Assembly: GCF_002008345.1 (NCBI RefSeq)
Contig: NZ_MRAE01000008.1
Coordinates: 1 to 64,000 of the forward strand
Origin: Clostridium tepidum
GTDB lineage: Bacteria > Bacillota > Clostridia > Clostridiales > Clostridiaceae
Direction of reading: 5' to 3'
Length of the DNA stretch: 64,000 bases
The notes under the pieces are model-generated. The model saw nothing but the letters and a program-made list of their open reading frames with translations. It was not told the DNA's origin and did not search any database. Position numbers and translations under genes: made by a program. Below are positions 46,442 to 55,800 of the stretch, piece after piece (the first letter of the stretch is position 1; every line of letters begins with the position of its first letter).

Positions 46442-46713
46442 AATATTAAAGATAAGGTTATTGTTAGTTTTATACTGAATTTATTTAGGATAATTTTATT
46501 ATATTAATATGTTTATTAGTAATTTAAATCTATTGATACAAAGAATTTAATGTTTTAATGTTAAGATAAATTAGATATAAATTTTAAATTATATATGTTT
46601 AGTCTAAAAGAAATATATTTAGATATTAATTATGTAGTCATACAAAATGATATTAATAGGGTTGAGATAAAATTCAATAAATAAGATATTTAAAGTAAAT
46701 TTACTCTGAAAGG

Positions 46714-48084
46714 ATGAAAAATAAATATATGAGAAAAGGTAAGGAGTATGAATTTTTTATAGAAGAAACAGAATTTCCAGGAACAGGTATAGCACAAAAG
46801 GATGGTTTACCAGTCTATATAAAAGGAACAATTCCAGGACAAAAGGTTTTAGCAAAGGTAACCAAGAAGAGAAGAGAATATGCTCAAGCTAAACTTTTAA
46901 AAATAATAGAGAACGTAGATTATGCAATAGAAAATAAATGCCCTCATTTTAGTCAATGTGGAGGATGCTCAATTCAATACATACCTTATAAAAAACAGTT
47001 AGAATTAAAAGAAACTCAACTATTAAAGTTATTCAAAAATAAAGGAATAGAAGGTTTTGAATTTTTAGGTATAGAAAAAAGTCCAGAAGAATATGAATAT
47101 AGAAATAAAATGGAATTTACTTTTGGCGATATGGAAAAGGGCGGAGAGCTTACTCTTGGTATGCATGTTAAAAATAGAAATTTTTCTATTGTAACTGTGG
47201 ATAATTGTGAAATTGTGGATAAGGATTTTAGAAGTATATTAACAACTGTGGTTAATTATTTCAATAAAAAAGGTTTGCCTAAATATAGAGTAATGAGTCA
47301 TGAAGGTTTTTTAAGAAATTTAGTTATAAGAAAGGCTAAAAATACAGGGGAGATATTAGTAAATATAGTAACTACATCTCAAATGGAGTTTGATTTTAAA
47401 GAAATAGTAGATATATTATTAAGCGAAGAATATAAAGGACAAATAAAAGGTATACTTCATACTATAAATGACACATTGTCTGATGTAGTTCAGATAGATA
47501 AATTAGATATATTATATGGTAGGGATTATATAATAGAAGAATTATTAGGATTAAAATTTAAAATAGCTACAGAAGCCTTTTTCCAGACAAATTCAAAGGG
47601 GGCAGAAAAATTATATAGTATAGTAAAAGACTTTTTAGATGATGCTAGTTCAAAAGTAGTTTTTGATCTTTATTGTGGTACAGGAACTATAGGGCAAATA
47701 GTTGCACCAAAGGCTAAAAAAGTTATAGGTATAGAATTAATAGAGGAAGCAGTTAAGGCAGCTAATGAAAATGCAAAATTAAATGGATTAAATAACTGTG
47801 AATTTATAGCCGGTGATGTAGCAAAAGTAATAAAAGATGTAAAACAAAAACCAGATATAATTATATTGGATCCACCAAGACCAGGAGTACACCCAGTGGC
47901 CTTGGAGTATGTGGTTAAGTTTGAGCCAAAGGAAATAATATATGTATCTTGTAATCCTAAAACTTTAGTGGATGATTTAGAATATCTTATAAATAATGGA
48001 TACAAATTAGAAAAGGTTAAGGGTATGGATATGTTTCCTCATACGGCACATGTTGAGACGGTTGTATTGATGTCTAGAAAGTGA
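46714..48084 (+). CDS. rlmD: 23S rRNA (uracil-5)-methyltransferase
   Basis: 456 aa. A TRAM domain at the N terminus, then the [4Fe-4S] cysteines ([14 protein letters not shown]), the SAM site [18 protein letters not shown], and the catalytic cysteine in YVSCNPKTL. The first ATG overlaps AAAGGATG; an ATG at 46729 is 14 bases downstream, so the start is uncertain. The last 15 codons (from about 48040) are much richer in G+C than the rest, which suggests the 3' end was swapped when the neighbouring island inserted. Confidence 0.92.
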   Translation: MKNKYMRKGKEYEFFIEETEFPGTGIAQKDGLPVYIKGTIPGQKVLAKVTKKRREYAQAKLLKIIENVDYAIENKCPHFSQCGGCSIQYIPYKKQLELKETQLLKLFKNKGIEGFEFLGIEKSPEEYEYRNKMEFTFGDMEKGGELTLGMHVKNRNFSIVTVDNCEIVDKDFRSILTTVVNYFNKKGLPKYRVMSHEGFLRNLVIRKAKNTGEILVNIVTTSQMEFDFKEIVDILLSEEYKGQIKGILHTINDTLSDVVQIDKLDILYGRDYIIEELLGLKFKIATEAFFQTNSKGAEKLYSIVKDFLDDASSKVVFDLYCGTGTIGQIVAPKAKKVIGIELIEEAVKAANENAKLNGLNNCEFIAGDVAKVIKDVKQKPDIIILDPPRPGVHPVALEYVVKFEPKEIIYVSCNPKTLVDDLEYLINNGYKLEKVKGMDMFPHTAHVETVVLMSRK

Positions 48085-48434
48085 TGTCCGGAAAGCCTTG
48101 AGAATACTGAGTTTTATAAAATGAAAGTAAATCTGTCTACTCGACTTAAGCCCTCGATATGTGTACGTGGAAACATATCGAGGGTGTTTTTTTGTGGTAA
48201 AAATGAGTCTGAAATTAGGTAGGGGTGAGTGGACAGAATAGATAAATTAGTAGGGTTGAGGAGACAGGATGGATGTAACATTCTATACACCTGAGATTAT
48301 AGCATAGAATTTAGAAGGATTTGGAGTAAGAATTATTGAATACAAATCAAAAATCATGCGAACGTAAAGAAAATGTTTGCAATATGATGATGCTAATGAT
48401 ATTATGTAATTATACATACATAGAGGTGATTATG
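48085..48434. other. Island left boundary region
   Basis: 350 bases between rlmD and the XRE regulator. It contains the terminator at 48151 and unassigned G+C-richer sequence. I see no intact gene. A short run of AGGATGGATG-like words near 48265 has no open frame of note. Confidence 0.5.
48151..48192 (+). terminator. Strong terminator after rlmD
   Basis: CCCTCGATATGT (151-162) pairs with ACATATCGAGGG (173-184), followed by TGTTTTTTT. Its G+C-rich stem is unlike the A+T-rich terminators elsewhere in the window and marks the island side. Confidence 0.88.
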
Positions 48435-48644
48435 ATGGCAATTAGTTATAAAAAACTTTGGAAGCTTCTTATTGATAGAGATATGAAAAAGAAAGACTTA
48501 CAGAAACTTGCAGGCATTAGTTCTGCTACGATCACAAAGCTTGGTAAAAACGAAAATGTTAGTACAGAAATAATACAAAAAATCTGTATAGCGTTGGAAT
48601 GTGACGTCTGTGATATCATGGAAATGGATACCAAACGGAATTAG
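48435..48644 (+). CDS. XRE/Cro-type helix-turn-helix regulator
   Basis: 69 aa from the ATG at 48435, after AGAGGTG; a longer frame from 48336 has no site. Nearly all of it is one helix-turn-helix domain (KKDLQKLAGISSATITKLGKNENV). It lies just ahead of hsdM and probably represses or times the restriction-modification operon. Confidence 0.85.
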   Translation: MAISYKKLWKLLIDRDMKKKDLQKLAGISSATITKLGKNENVSTEIIQKICIALECDVCDIMEMDTKRN

Positions 48645-48686
48645 TATTTATTATTGTGAAATATCAATCAAATGGAGGCTTGTTTA

Positions 48687-50645
48687 ATGATAAATATAAG
48701 AAAATTAGAATCAGAATTATGGGAATCAGCAGATCTCTTACGTCAAGGTTCTAAATTAAGTTCTCAAGAATATTGCATGCCGGTTCTTGGTTTAATCTTT
48801 TTGCGTTATGCATATAGTCGGTTTAAATACGTGGAAGCTGAAATTCTAAAAGACCGTCCTGTACGTAATGGTCGCGTACTTCCTGTTGAGTCAAGTGATT
48901 TTAAGCAGAAAAGTGCTATCTTTTTACCTGAGAAGGCACGATATGATTATCTGCTCAATTTGCCAGACGATGCTGATTGTGGGAAGGCAGTCAATGAGGC
49001 TATGGAGTTAATTGAGGCAGAGAGTACTCAATTGAAAGGAATACTACCCAAAACATATACTTCTTTCAGAAATGATTTGTTGAAAGAATTGTTGCGTATT
49101 TTTAACAATAGTGCATTGAACGAAATCAACGATGATATCCTAGGTCGCATTTATGAGTATTTCTTAAATAAGTTTGCTTCAGCTATCGCATCGGATGATG
49201 GAGTTTTCTTTACACCTAAATCTCTAGTAAAGATGATTGTGAATATAATTGAGCCAACTCAAGGGATAGTGTTAGATCCTGCCTGTGGCAGTGGTGGAAT
49301 GTTTGTTTCCTCCAGCGACTTTGTCAATTCTGAAGGAATCAATGCTAATTCTGCCATGACATTTTATGGACAAGAAAAAGTAGAGTTTAATGCGAAGTTA
49401 TGTATCATGAATATGGCTGTACACGGATTAAATGCAAAAATCAAATCTGGTGATGAGGCTAACAGCTTCTATCATGATGCTCATAATCTGGAAGGGCGCT
49501 GCGATTATGTAATGGCTAATCCTCCATTTAATGTAGATAAAGTAAAAGCAGAATCTACTCAGAATGCAGGACGCTTACCTTTTGGGTTGCCGGGAGTAAA
49601 TCAAAAAAAGGAAGTCTCTAATGCCAATTATCTTTGGATTTCATATTTCTATGCGTATTTAAATGATACTGGACGCGCTGGTTTTGTTATGGCTGCTTCT
49701 GCTACGGATAGTGGCAATAAGGATCGAGAAATCAGAAAACAGCTTATTCAGACAGGACATGTAGACTGTTTAATGTCAGTGGCTAATAACTTCTTTTACA
49801 AGGTTTCATTGCCTTGCTCCCTGTGGTTCTTTGATAAGGGAAAGAAAGAAGAATTAAAGGATAAAGTGCTTTTCATAGATTCGCGTAATTACTATACTGT
49901 AGTGGATCGAACACTCAATGAGTGGAGTGAATGGCAGATGAAAAACCTCAATGCCATTGTCTGGCTCTACCGTGGAGAGAAAGAAAAGTACACAAAATTA
50001 TTACAGGATTATTGGACTCAAATTATCAATGATTACAAAGAATTTGATGCTGCATTTGAAAGTGTGTCGGTACTGTTGAATGGCTATGGTGAGAAACTTA
50101 AACCATTGAGAGTTCAGATTTCAGATATCGTTAAAAACTCAGAGGATATTAACCAGCTGTTACCGCTGAATGATTTGTTGAAAAAGTATAGTACAGAACT
50201 TAATGCTTCGTTAAAAGCTCTTTGTGAGTACGGTGATGGATTGGAGAAGGATGAAGCTAAGGTGTTTGCTAAATCCATCGATGAATCCGCAACAACTTGG
50301 GATCGCTTCAAAAAGTCTGTTTCTACTCGCATTGTGGAAGTAGTATCTCAAATCAAGGCCTGCCGTACAGTGATAAAAGAAGCAAAATGGCTCACTGAGA
50401 AATTCGGAGACGGCACATATACCGATGTTCTGGGACTTTGTAAAGTTGCAACTATAGATGAAATAGAAGAAAAGAACTGGAGCCTTACTCCTGGTGTATA
50501 TGTGGGTGTTGCTCCTGTAGAAGAAGATGATGAAAACTTCGAAGAAAGAATGACCGAAATTCACAAGGAACTCTTAACATTACAGTCAGAGGCAAACAAG
50601 TTAATGGATACTATTTCGGCGAACTTTGAGGTGTTGGGTATATGA
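48687..50645 (+). CDS. hsdM: Type I restriction-modification methyltransferase subunit
   Basis: 652 aa from the ATG at 48687, eight bases after GGAGG; an ATG at 48672 overlaps that site. The N-terminal HsdM helical domain is followed by the SAM motif VLDPACGSGGMF and the N6-adenine motif ANPPFN. A long C-terminal helical part (from about 430) is typical of larger HsdM. It methylates adenine with HsdS. Overlaps hsdS by four bases (ATGA). Confidence 0.95.
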   Translation: MINIRKLESELWESADLLRQGSKLSSQEYCMPVLGLIFLRYAYSRFKYVEAEILKDRPVRNGRVLPVESSDFKQKSAIFLPEKARYDYLLNLPDDADCGKAVNEAMELIEAESTQLKGILPKTYTSFRNDLLKELLRIFNNSALNEINDDILGRIYEYFLNKFASAIASDDGVFFTPKSLVKMIVNIIEPTQGIVLDPACGSGGMFVSSSDFVNSEGINANSAMTFYGQEKVEFNAKLCIMNMAVHGLNAKIKSGDEANSFYHDAHNLEGRCDYVMANPPFNVDKVKAESTQNAGRLPFGLPGVNQKKEVSNANYLWISYFYAYLNDTGRAGFVMAASATDSGNKDREIRKQLIQTGHVDCLMSVANNFFYKVSLPCSLWFFDKGKKEELKDKVLFIDSRNYYTVVDRTLNEWSEWQMKNLNAIVWLYRGEKEKYTKLLQDYWTQIINDYKEFDAAFESVSVLLNGYGEKLKPLRVQISDIVKNSEDINQLLPLNDLLKKYSTELNASLKALCEYGDGLEKDEAKVFAKSIDESATTWDRFKKSVSTRIVEVVSQIKACRTVIKEAKWLTEKFGDGTYTDVLGLCKVATIDEIEEKNWSLTPGVYVGVAPVEEDDENFEERMTEIHKELLTLQSEANKLMDTISANFEVLGI

Positions 50646-51817
50646 ATAGAAAAGTACAATTAGGGGATTTATGCGATTTTATAAATGGTGGTGCTTGGAG
50701 TGATAAAGAGTATGTAAGTACAGGAATTCCTGTTCTTAAAGTATCAAATTTTAAACCATCTGGGTTTTTGTTAGAAGATGTTAGTAGATTACCGAATAGT
50801 AGTTTGGAAAAGTATAAGAAGCATCTTCTGCAAAAGGGAGATATGGTTATTGCTACAGTGGGGTCTCATCCTAATCTTGTAAATTCAGCTGCGGGTAGGA
50901 GTTGCGTAATAACCGACGAGGTTACAGGATACTTGCTTAACCAGAATGCTGTCTGTGTGAGAACTCTTGATTCGGAAGTTTTAGACCAGAAATACTTAAC
51001 TTACCTTGGTAAATCTTTTTATTTTCAACATTATATTCAATCCCGTGGTAAAGGCGCAGCAAATCAAATGCGTATAGCGATAAGTGCAATTAAGGAATAC
51101 GAATTAGAGCCTCCAGATATTGGCACACAACGACGCATTGCAGAAATTCTCTCAGCTTATGATGATTTAATAGAAAATAACCAAAAGCAGATTAAGTTGC
51201 TAGAAGAAGCTGCCATGAGGTTGTATAAAGAATGGTTTGTAAATCTTCGATTCCCTGGATATGAAAACAGTAAGATAGTTGATGGTGTGCCGGAGGGGTG
51301 GAGATTGGGTAGAGTTTCAGAGTTGGCTGAGTTTAAACGTGGAAAAACAATCACCAAAAAAAATGCTAAAGATGGCAATGTACCTGTAGTTGCTGGTGGT
51401 TTAGAACCTGCTTATTTTCACAATGTTGCTAATACTGTAGCTCCAGTTATTACTATAAGTGCTTCAGGAGCCAATGCAGGGTATACAAGATTGTATAATA
51501 CTGATATCTGGGCATCAGACTGCTCATATATTGATGCGTCTTATGGAGATAAGCTCTACTTCATTTATACATTTTTGAAAAATAATAAAGAAGTAATTGA
51601 TAATTTACAACGTGGAGCTGCGCAACCACACGTATATGCAAAAGATATTAATGCATTATCTACTTATATACCAGAATCTACTATTATGGAACCGTTTTGT
51701 AATTTAGTTGCTCCTTTATTCAAAAAAATAGCAGTTCAAGAACGATTAATTTCAGAATTAAAACAAGCGCGCGATAAACTACTTCCTAAACTTATGAGTG
51801 GTGAGATTGAGGTGTAA
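50642..51817 (+). CDS. hsdS: Type I restriction specificity subunit
   Basis: 391 aa. Two target-recognition domains (from VQLGDLCDFINGG and from GWRLGRVSELAEFKRG) are each followed by a helical spacer (RRIAEILSAYDDLIENNQKQ; LISELKQARDKLLPKLMSGE). The DNA sequence it recognises cannot be predicted. The start is translationally coupled to hsdM. Confidence 0.94.
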   Translation: MNRKVQLGDLCDFINGGAWSDKEYVSTGIPVLKVSNFKPSGFLLEDVSRLPNSSLEKYKKHLLQKGDMVIATVGSHPNLVNSAAGRSCVITDEVTGYLLNQNAVCVRTLDSEVLDQKYLTYLGKSFYFQHYIQSRGKGAANQMRIAISAIKEYELEPPDIGTQRRIAEILSAYDDLIENNQKQIKLLEEAAMRLYKEWFVNLRFPGYENSKIVDGVPEGWRLGRVSELAEFKRGKTITKKNAKDGNVPVVAGGLEPAYFHNVANTVAPVITISASGANAGYTRLYNTDIWASDCSYIDASYGDKLYFIYTFLKNNKEVIDNLQRGAAQPHVYAKDINALSTYIPESTIMEPFCNLVAPLFKKIAVQERLISELKQARDKLLPKLMSGEIEV

Positions 51818-51819
51818 TT

Positions 51820-52386
51820 ATGGTTAAAATACCTTTAGAATTTATCCAGATGGTTGAAAATGATATAGAACTTGTAAATAAACTAATTGATAGTGAGGCT
51901 GATGAAGAGACTTTGAAAAGCCTCCATATGGAGCTTGATGGTAAATATCAAGCATGCATAAAGAACTGGGATAATAGTATGTATGGTTGGGTTAAAAATT
52001 TTGGTTTTTCATATGAATTCTTAGGAGTATCAAGCTTACTATACAATCTAAAAATAATGAAAGCAAAACTGACATCCTATAAATATCAAATAAACGCTAT
52101 ACCGAATATGGTTCCAGACACAACAGTTAATGTAAGCATAGATAATAATATTGATATTAAGATATCTTTTGAAACTGTTCGATCTCAAATTGACAATAAT
52201 ATGTCTCTCACTACTGATGAAACGATGGAAGCTAAACAAAAGATTGATGAGATAGAGGAAATTGTAAAATCAAAAGATAGCAAAAAAAACAAATGGCAAA
52301 AAGCAAAGCCTATTCTAGTTTGGTTAGCTGATAAGAGTGTTGATGTAGGTACAGCTATATTGCCACTATTATTAAAGATCCACTAA
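51820..52386 (+). CDS. Unrecognised 188-aa protein between hsdS and hsdR
   Basis: The frame starts two bases after the hsdS stop, with its ribosome site (GAGGTG) inside hsdS, and ends 12 bases before hsdR. The N-terminal half is helical with aromatic residues (NSMYGWVKNFGFSYEFLG). A linker with an acidic helix (TDETMEAKQKIDEIEEIVKS) follows. The C terminus is a lysine/tryptophan stretch and a hydrophobic helix (VDVGTAILPLLLKI) that could touch a membrane or another subunit. It is co-transcribed with the restriction system; it may be an anti-restriction, regulatory or abortive-infection partner. No family is recognised. Confidence 0.7.
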   Translation: MVKIPLEFIQMVENDIELVNKLIDSEADEETLKSLHMELDGKYQACIKNWDNSMYGWVKNFGFSYEFLGVSSLLYNLKIMKAKLTSYKYQINAIPNMVPDTTVNVSIDNNIDIKISFETVRSQIDNNMSLTTDETMEAKQKIDEIEEIVKSKDSKKNKWQKAKPILVWLADKSVDVGTAILPLLLKIH

Positions 52387-52398
52387 GGAGGCGTACAT

Positions 52399-55300
52399 AT
52401 GAGTTGGGAGTATTCTGAAAATATATTGGTTCAAAATAGTGCAGGAAACCTGCTTCAAGATGAATTGGGGTGGGATGTTCAGTTTGCTTATAATAAGGAA
52501 GTCCTTGGTGAGAATGGCACCTTTGGGCGCAAAAGTTATAAGGAAATCGTTCTTACCCGGTACCTTCGTAAGGCACTGTTTGATAATAACGACTGGCTAA
52601 CAGAAGAATACTGTGATTCTGCAATTAAGACACTTCTTGCTTATACATCCTCTAGTAGCTTAATGCAAATTAATCGCGAAAAATATGGAATGCTTCGAGA
52701 TGGTATTCCTATAAAAGTTAGGAAAGCTAACGGCAATCAGGAAAATAGGTTGGTCCGGGTGTTTAATTTCTCTGATCCTAAAAAGAACCATTTTCTTGCT
52801 GTAAAGGAGATGAAGATTCACGGTGATTTATATCGTCGCAGGACCGATATTGTTGGCTTTGTGAATGGCATTCCACTACTTTTTATAGAGTTAAAAAAGC
52901 AAAATGTAGATGTACAGGATGCCTACACCTGCAATTACACTGACTATTTAGATACCATTCCCCAGCTATTTCATTTCAATGCCTTTGTTATGTTGTCCAA
53001 TGGCTTGGAATCAAAAGTAGGTACCCTAGGTAGTAAATACGAGTTTTTTAATGATTGGAAACGTCTGCATGAGGATGATACTGGTTCAGTGGAACTGGAA
53101 ACCATGTTGAAAGGTATTTGTAATAAGAAAAACTTCATGGATTTATTTGAAAATTTTATCCTTTTTGATACTTCTGGTGGAACAACGGCAAAAATTATGG
53201 CAAGAAACCATCAGTTCCTTGGTGTTAACGAAGCTGTTGAATCTTATAAGAATCGAAAGTTAAACAATGGTAAACTGGGTGTATTCTGGCATACTCAGGG
53301 TAGCGGGAAAAGTTATTCCATGGTATTTCTTGCACAAAAAATTCGCCGAAAATTTGCAGGCTCCCCAACCTTTGTTATTCTGACAGATCGTGAAGAGCTG
53401 AATAAGCAAATTAGTGATACCTTTGAAGCTTGTGGCTTACTTGGTACCACTAAAGCAAAACAGTTTATTGCTACTAGTGGTGAAGATTTAATTCAGAAAT
53501 TAAAAGGAAATCCAAGCTTTATTTTTACATTGATCCATAAGTTTAATAAACCAGATGAACCACCAATTATTCCTGACCACGACATCATTGTCTTATCAGA
53601 TGAAGCCCATCGTACGCAAAATGGTATATTTGCTGATAATATGTGTACATTGCTTCCTACAGCTTCCCGTATTGGATTTACAGGTACACCGCTGTTCGCT
53701 TATGACAATATTACCGAAAGAACATTTGGCGGCTATGTTTCCATTTATGATTTCAAGCGTGCTGTAGATGATGGAGCGACGGTTCCTCTTTATTATGAGA
53801 ATAGAGCCGATCTACTGGAAATAGACAATCCTGAAATTAATGATGAACTACTAGATGCAATAGAACAGGCTGATCTGGATGTTAATCAGCAGGCTAAACT
53901 AGAACAGGAACTAGCTAAGGACATACATGTCCTTACCAGTGAAAAACGTTTGGATACCATTGCAAAGGATTTTGTAGAGCATTACTCTGAGTTGTGGACA
54001 ACGGGTAAAGCCATGTTTGTTTGTATCAATAAAGTAACTGCAGTTCGAATGTTTAATTTAGCTCAGAAATATTGGGAGCTAAAAATAAAAGAAATTGAAT
54101 CTTCGCTATCTGGAGCCACACAGCAGGAATACATGGAAATCAGCCGTAGGCTAGAGTGGATGAAAAACACAGAAATGGCGGTTATTATCAGTCAGGAACA
54201 AAATGAAGTAGCTACTTTTGAAAAATGGGGACTGGATATTAAACCCCATCGCAGCAAAATGGAAAAACGAGAAATGGACAAGGAATTTAAGGATCCTGAT
54301 AATCCATTTCGGATCGTATTTGTTTGCGCTATGTGGTTGACAGGGTTTGATGTGAAATGCCTTTCTACAATCTATTTGGATAAGCCATTAAAGGCACATA
54401 CCTTAATGCAAACCATAGCACGAGCGAATCGTGTTTATGAGGGAAAAAGCAATGGCCTAATTGTTGATTATGTTGGTGTTGTTAAAGCACTGAGGAAGGC
54501 TTTGGCTGATTATACAAAAACTAAAGGCGGTACTGATGGATCTGATCCTGCTCCTGATAAAGCAGAGTTGATTGCTCGTATCATTGCATTAACCAATGAT
54601 ATCATCGCATACATGAAACAGCATGGTTTTAGCTTGTCAGATCTCGTTCAGGCAGTTGACTTTGACAAGTTGGCCTTGGTTCAAGAGGGGGCTAATGCCA
54701 TGTGCGTCTCAGAGGAAGTGAAGAAACGTTTTGAAGTTATGGCTAGGGAATTATTCAAACTGTTTAAGTATGTCGAAAAACAAGAAGTCACAGATCAGTA
54801 CCGAGCTTATAAAAATGCTATCAGTGCAGTTTATGACCAGATGCAGGAAAAAAGGAAGCATTCGGATAATACAGATTTAATGATTCAGCTGCACAATATA
54901 GTTAGTGAATATATCAAAGTTGTTAAGCTACCAGAGCATGTAAACGAAGATGGTAGTGGATACTTAGTTGAAAGTCGCCGCTTTGATATCAGCCATATTG
55001 ATTTCGAACGATTGCAGCAGGAATTTGCACGTGTTAAGAACAAGAATCTTCTTATGAAAGATTTACAGGAGCTTATCAATGACAGGTTGGATAATATGAT
55101 GAAGCGCAACCCATCACGTATTAACTATTATGAACGATATCAGAAAATTATTGAGGAATATAATGCTGAACAGGACAAAGCTGCCATAGAGAAAACATTT
55201 ATTGACTTAACTAACTTCGTGAATGATCTGGATGATGAGGAAAAAAGATACGTGCGGGAAGGATTTAGCAATGACGAAGAATTGGCTATGTACGATTTGC

Positions 55301-55554
55301 TTTTTAAGGACTCGCTTACTCCGGCAGAGATTAAAAAGGTTAAGAAGCTTGCCAAGGTATTGTTGGAACGAATCAAGGATAAAATCAGTGAATTGGATCA
55401 TTGGACAGAAAAGGAAGAGACTAAGGCAGCAGTCGATATACTTATCAGAGATACCCTATGGAGTGAACTACCTGATAGTTACGATGATAGACTATTAAAT
55501 GAATATCGGCGAAAGATTTATGAGTTTGTATATACCACTTATCCAGCGGCGTAA
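52399..55554 (+). CDS. hsdR: Type I restriction endonuclease subunit
   Basis: 1051 aa. The nuclease motif is RRRTDIVGFVNGIPLLFIELKK (PD-(D/E)xK type, seen as D..E.K). The translocase follows: HTQGSGKSYS (Walker A), DEAHRTQ, GFTGTP and MQTIARANRVY. The C-terminal helical region (from about 780) contacts HsdM. It cleaves unmethylated DNA after translocating it. AAGGAGGC precedes the ATG. Confidence 0.95.
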   Translation: MSWEYSENILVQNSAGNLLQDELGWDVQFAYNKEVLGENGTFGRKSYKEIVLTRYLRKALFDNNDWLTEEYCDSAIKTLLAYTSSSSLMQINREKYGMLRDGIPIKVRKANGNQENRLVRVFNFSDPKKNHFLAVKEMKIHGDLYRRRTDIVGFVNGIPLLFIELKKQNVDVQDAYTCNYTDYLDTIPQLFHFNAFVMLSNGLESKVGTLGSKYEFFNDWKRLHEDDTGSVELETMLKGICNKKNFMDLFENFILFDTSGGTTAKIMARNHQFLGVNEAVESYKNRKLNNGKLGVFWHTQGSGKSYSMVFLAQKIRRKFAGSPTFVILTDREELNKQISDTFEACGLLGTTKAKQFIATSGEDLIQKLKGNPSFIFTLIHKFNKPDEPPIIPDHDIIVLSDEAHRTQNGIFADNMCTLLPTASRIGFTGTPLFAYDNITERTFGGYVSIYDFKRAVDDGATVPLYYENRADLLEIDNPEINDELLDAIEQADLDVNQQAKLEQELAKDIHVLTSEKRLDTIAKDFVEHYSELWTTGKAMFVCINKVTAVRMFNLAQKYWELKIKEIESSLSGATQQEYMEISRRLEWMKNTEMAVIISQEQNEVATFEKWGLDIKPHRSKMEKREMDKEFKDPDNPFRIVFVCAMWLTGFDVKCLSTIYLDKPLKAHTLMQTIARANRVYEGKSNGLIVDYVGVVKALRKALADYTKTKGGTDGSDPAPDKAELIARIIALTNDIIAYMKQHGFSLSDLVQAVDFDKLALVQEGANAMCVSEEVKKRFEVMARELFKLFKYVEKQEVTDQYRAYKNAISAVYDQMQEKRKHSDNTDLMIQLHNIVSEYIKVVKLPEHVNEDGSGYLVESRRFDISHIDFERLQQEFARVKNKNLLMKDLQELINDRLDNMMKRNPSRINYYERYQKIIEEYNAEQDKAAIEKTFIDLTNFVNDLDDEEKRYVREGFSNDEELAMYDLLFKDSLTPAEIKKVKKLAKVLLERIKDKISELDHWTEKEETKAAVDILIRDTLWSELPDSYDDRLLNEYRRKIYEFVYTTYPAA

Positions 55555-55557
55555 AGA

Positions 55558-55735
55558 TCAAATAGTAATAAAAAAGCTCTATAGACTTGAAAAACTTCCA
55601 AAGTGGAATGGGGTGCATTATATAGATTTTGCTTCAGAGGAGATTAGCAGAAGGGACAGCGCTTTCTCTCTCTTTTCAACTCTGCAGGGGCCTATTTTAA
55701 AGCTTTGGGAGTGGGAAAATATCAAGTTCTATTAA
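55558..55735 (+). pseudogene. Possible 3' remnant of an unknown gene
   Basis: A frame open through the end of hsdR continues to 55735 and ends KLPKWNGVHYIDFASEEISR, then SLQGPILKLWEWENIKFY-like residues. The composition is protein-like, but there is no start codon with a site after hsdR. It may be the tail of a gene lost when Gabija or hsdR arrived. Confidence 0.25.
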
Positions 55736-55800
55736 TTTTTATCGATATACATGTATTTTTGAAGAAGGTAATTATCCTTCTTACCTAGGGGGAGTAACTT

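Noticed and set aside
55223-55498. 91-codon frame inside the hsdR 3' end
   Set aside because: It is out of frame with hsdR, has biased Arg/Leu content and looks like a shadow of the real gene.
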